A DNA stretch of 64,000 nt from Linnemannia elongata (Eukaryota > Mortierellomycota > Mortierellomycetes > Mortierellales > Mortierellaceae): positions 2,232,001 to 2,296,000 of the forward strand of contig JAXBDG010000001.1 in assembly GCA_036320915.1 (NCBI GenBank), written 5' to 3'. The notes below the pieces were generated by a model. The model did no database searches and had not been told where the DNA came from. It worked only from the letters and a program-made list of their open reading frames with translations. A program made the position numbers and the translations under genes. Positions 60,931-64,000 of this stretch are shown one piece after another (position 1 is the first letter of the stretch; each line of letters opens with the position of its first letter).

Positions 60931-63900
60931 GAAGGTGCTCTTGTACATTTCTTGGCGCTAAACACTAAATGCGCAGTGTCGTAATGTGAAAAAAAAATTA
61001 AATTTGCAACAGATGAGAGCAATGAACTAATCGTCTATTGTTGTTGTTATTTTTGAACTGGCCAATCTAGTGGAATCTAACGGACGACCTGGGCCAGATT
61101 GAATACGTCTTCTCGGACAAGACGGGAACCCTGACCAGGAACATCATGGAGTTCAAAAAGTGCTCCATCAACGGCAAAATCTACGGAAACAACGCCGTCG
61201 CCGGTCAGACAGATGCCGAAAAGGGTCTAGCATTGATGGGCGGTCAGGACCCTAGCCAGGAACGTGGCGGAGAGACTGGTGGCCAACAACAGCAGCAGGA
61301 ACAGGGCTCTGGAAACAACGGCGAGAAGCAGGCTGTGCTGAAGGAGTATGACCAAGAAGTCAGAAAAATCTTCGAGCCCGCCTATATGGATCCCCTCGAG
61401 ATCCTTACATTTGCCGATCCAGACATCATCCGCGACCTCACCGGACATGGAGGCGAGAACAGAAGCACCATAACCGCCGTCAGTAACAACGGTGAGGGTA
61501 GCTCGACCTTTGCCCAGCAAGCTGGATCAGGATCGGGGGGACCCCAACATGATGGTTCTCCCTCCAGTAACATTCACGACTTTTTCACCCTGTTGGCTCT
61601 TTGTCACACTGTCGTCGTTGAGCAGCCTGAGGAGGAACTCCAAGATGACGAGGATGATGAGTTTGGTCTCTACGCCGACAATGGCTCACCTCCTACAAAC
61701 GATGGTGTCGACGAGAATGGCCAGTTCGTGGATACCCAACAGGAGCAGCGCAAGGGTTTGGGCATTCGCGAAAAGTTGAAGCAAAAGGCCGAGGCTCATG
61801 GGCTTTCTGTGCCTGGAGCAGACACCAAACCAGGAACCAGGTCTCGCAAGAACTCGAATGCTCCATCTGTCTCCGCCTCCCTTGTTTCCGGACAGGAAGA
61901 CAAGCCTCAGCCAACCATCAAGTACCGTGCAGAGTCGCCCGACGAGGCTGCATTGGTGTCTGCAGCCAAGAATGTCGGATTCGCGTTTGTTTCTCGAGGA
62001 GCTGTCCCTACCGCGGATGGAGGTGACCAGAAGGCTGCCAAGGGTAACTCTCGCCAGAACGTCAACTTGAATATTCTCGGTCAGGATCATACCTATGAGC
62101 AACTGGATGTCATCAAGTTCAACTCGACTCGCAAGCGTATGACCGTCATTGTCAGAGAACCCCAGGAGCTCGGCGGAAAGATTTTGTTGTTGACCAAGGG
62201 AGCCGATAATGTCATTTTTGAGCGCCTTGCTCACACCGACGACGAGACCCTCCGTGACCAGACCGAGCGTGACATTGAGGCGTTCAGTAATATGGGCCTC
62301 CGTACTTTGACCTTGGCACAGCGCGTCCTCGACCAGGAGACCTACGATCAATGGGCTACCAAGTATGCCGAGGCTGGAAAGGCGCTGGATGACCGTGCCA
62401 AGAAGTTGGATCAGGTTGCCGAGGAGATTGAGCGGGACTTGACTCTCTTGGGCGCCACCGCCATCGAGGACAAGTTGCAGGAGGGAGTCCCCGACAGTAT
62501 TGCTGCATTGCGCGAGGCCGGCATCAAAGTCTGGGTTCTGACTGGAGACAAGCTGGAGACAGCCATCAACATTGGATTCGCCTCCCGGTTGCTCGAGAAG
62601 GACATGAAGCTGGAGATCATGAAGATGGGACGCAACGAGGATCCAACTCGAGTGCTAGCGCGTTTCAAGGAGTTGGTCCATGGCGTTTTGAGCGGCAAGG
62701 GTAGTCGCCACGAAGAATCTCCATCAATCGGCGAGAAGAGCAACGAATCTGAGGCACCCTTGAACGAGAAGGCAGAGTATCAGGAACCGCAACAAACGTC
62801 ATCTCAGCCCCATAACACCGAGGGTACTGGAAACACTTGGGATGAGAAGCACCTTCCTCCCACGCCAGCTGGAACATCGCTTATTGATCATGAGCAGGCT
62901 CAGCAGGAGCAACAGACTTCGGGTCAGGGAGAGCACGCGTTGATCGTTGATGGATCCGCCCTCAAGATTTTGTTGGATGACCCAGAGGCACGCCAGGATT
63001 TGATTAAGCTGTCGGATGTCTGTTTCTCTGTTATCTGCTGCCGTGCTTCACCTCTTCAGAAGGCCTTGGTTGTCGAGTTGATCCGCCGAGGCAAGAAGAC
63101 TGTCTGCCTCGCTATCGGAGACGGAGCCAACGACGTCTCTATGATCCAGGCCGCCAACATTGGTGTTGGTATCTCCGGTCAAGAGGGTATGCAGGCTGCC
63201 ATGGCTTCGGACTACTCGATTACCCAGTTCCGTTTCGTTCGCAAGTTGGTTCTCGTCCACGGCCACTGGGGCTACATGCGCATCGCCGAAATGATCCTCA
63301 ACTTTTTCTTCAAGAACGTCCTCTGGGTTGCCGCCGTCCTCTGGTTCCAGATCTACTGCGGGTACGCCACTTGTTCTTTTTTGGTTATGAACAATAGCCT
63401 TGTACTTTTGTAAATCATGCGACAAGATCTAACTTCTATTCATTTGTTGTGCTGATATAGATTCTCGGCGATGTTGTTTTATGATTATACGTTTGTGTCA
63501 TTGTACAACTTGATGCTGACTGCAGTGCCTGTGCTCGTTCTTGGTGCAACCGATCAAGATCTGACGGCGCCTTATGTTCTCCGCTACCCCGGTGTCTACA
63601 AACTCGGTATCCAGCAGAAGCGTTACAATCAGACACGTTTTATCATCTACATGCTCGATGGTGTCTGGCAGTCTCTGGTCGTGTTCTGGTTTTGGCGCGG
63701 TGTCTATGGACTCAACGTTTTGGGCACCAATGGCTTCAACAACTCACTTCTGGAGTTCTCAACGTCAGTTGCGATCACCAACGTTATAATCGCATCGCTC
63801 TACGTTGGACTACACTCTTACCACTGGACCTGGCTGACTCACTTTGCAGTCTGGGGCTCGATCACATTCCTGGCCCTCTTGATCGTCCTGTATGGCTTTA

Positions 63901-64000
63901 TCCAATCGTCGCCCATCTACCACGTCGCCATTCACCTGTTCACCTACGGTCCCTTCTGGTTCATGTTGATCCTGTCGGTTGTCACTGCGCTCTTGGCAAG
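58176..64000 (+). CDS. P4-ATPase phospholipid flippase, Dnf1/Dnf2 type (3' end outside the window)
   Basis: Exons 58176-60302, 60446-60597, 60729-60873, 61071-63361 and 63461 to the edge give over 1750 residues so far. Core motifs in order: RRVFVNIPPP and TFLPKNLFEQFRRVANMFFL (TM1), the actuator loop DGETNLKTR (about 378), FTSLIIFQNIIPISLYISIEF (TM3-4 with the P4-type I-S), the phosphorylated Asp in SDKTGTLT (about 824), KGADNVIFERL, VLTGDKLETAINIG, GDGANDVSMIQAANIGVGI (about 1491) and later membrane segments. The MEFKKCSINGKIYG step after the P-site is Dnf1/2-like. Flippases move phosphatidylserine, phosphatidylethanolamine or phosphatidylcholine to the cytosolic leaflet at Golgi and plasma membrane. 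The enzyme has a poly-Asn run near residue 85 and large low-complexity inserts (about 430-650 and in the N-domain), making it longer than yeast Dnf1. Confidence 0.93.
58421..58474 (+). repeat. (AAC)n coding microsatellite, poly-Asn
   Basis: CAACAACAAC repeat with a few AAT codons encoding about 17 consecutive Asn in the N-terminal region of the flippase. Confidence 0.95.
60902..60930. repeat. T29 tract in a flippase intron
   Basis: An uninterrupted T-run in the third intron of the P4-ATPase gene, close to the donor. An (AT)n run at 60657-60670 lies in the preceding intron. Confidence 0.95.

Noticed and set aside
1..64000. tRNA genes, rRNA, CRISPR arrays, bacterial-type operons, complete transposons
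   Set aside because: No tRNA B-box with a matching cloverleaf, no spaced direct repeats, and no transposase, reverse transcriptase or integrase-like sequence was seen by eye; a covariance-model scan was not possible.

Overview
This is a eukaryotic, fungal window: protein genes broken by short GT-AG introns (60 nt and up), TATA boxes on some genes, long homopolymer and dinucleotide tracts between genes, and no operons. The gene content (a PAS-domain protein of the white-collar-like type, several F-box/leucine-rich proteins, a 6-16/IFI27-like family) is what I would expect of an early-diverging mould, most likely Mortierellomycota (Mortierella/Linnemannia/Podila). That assignment is inference. 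I see no tRNA, rRNA, CRISPR array, complete transposon or virus-like gene.

Layout. 0-7 kb: the 3' end of a carotenoid oxygenase gene, then ENP2/NOL10 (minus) diverging from a three-exon PAS gene (plus). 7-24 kb: an F-box-rich stretch with two tandem minus-strand F-box paralogues, a broken copy and an intact copy of an MDR-type reductase gene, an F-box gene with one 60-nt intron, 2.8 kb without a recognisable gene, and a large F-box gene. 24.5-27.5 kb: SNAPC1, a subunit of the snRNA-gene activating complex, in five exons.

28-42 kb is the unusual part. It holds at least seven members or remnants of the interferon-induced 6-16 (IFI6/IFI27, ISG12) family, all on the minus strand: two well-preserved copies of the classical form, one divergent full-length copy, one very short copy and several truncated or nonsense-bearing copies. 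Interleaved are small acidic-protein genes (one with a 30-bp tandem repeat, one pair built of a duplicated S-F-D-E-P-D module), a tiny TATA-driven reading frame, an unassigned coding remnant, and an inverted broken duplicate of the SNAPC1 5' end that carries exons of a Ca2+/H+ exchanger. It reads as a fast birth-and-death gene cluster and is my candidate for an undescribed system.

42.7-64 kb returns to conserved housekeeping genes: mitochondrial ribosomal protein bS18m (five exons), a 1205-residue PPR protein, a G-patch/zinc-finger GPANK1-like protein (minus, four exons), a SLY41/SLC35-type transporter with a long low-complexity N-terminus, and a Dnf-type P4-ATPase phospholipid flippase that runs off the right edge. 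Several of these serve mitochondrial gene expression (bS18m, PPR) or the secretory pathway (SLY41-like, flippase), but I see no evidence that neighbours are co-regulated.

All exon boundaries were placed by eye from splice consensus, reading frame and family conservation. They close in frame for every gene called, but have not been checked against transcripts.
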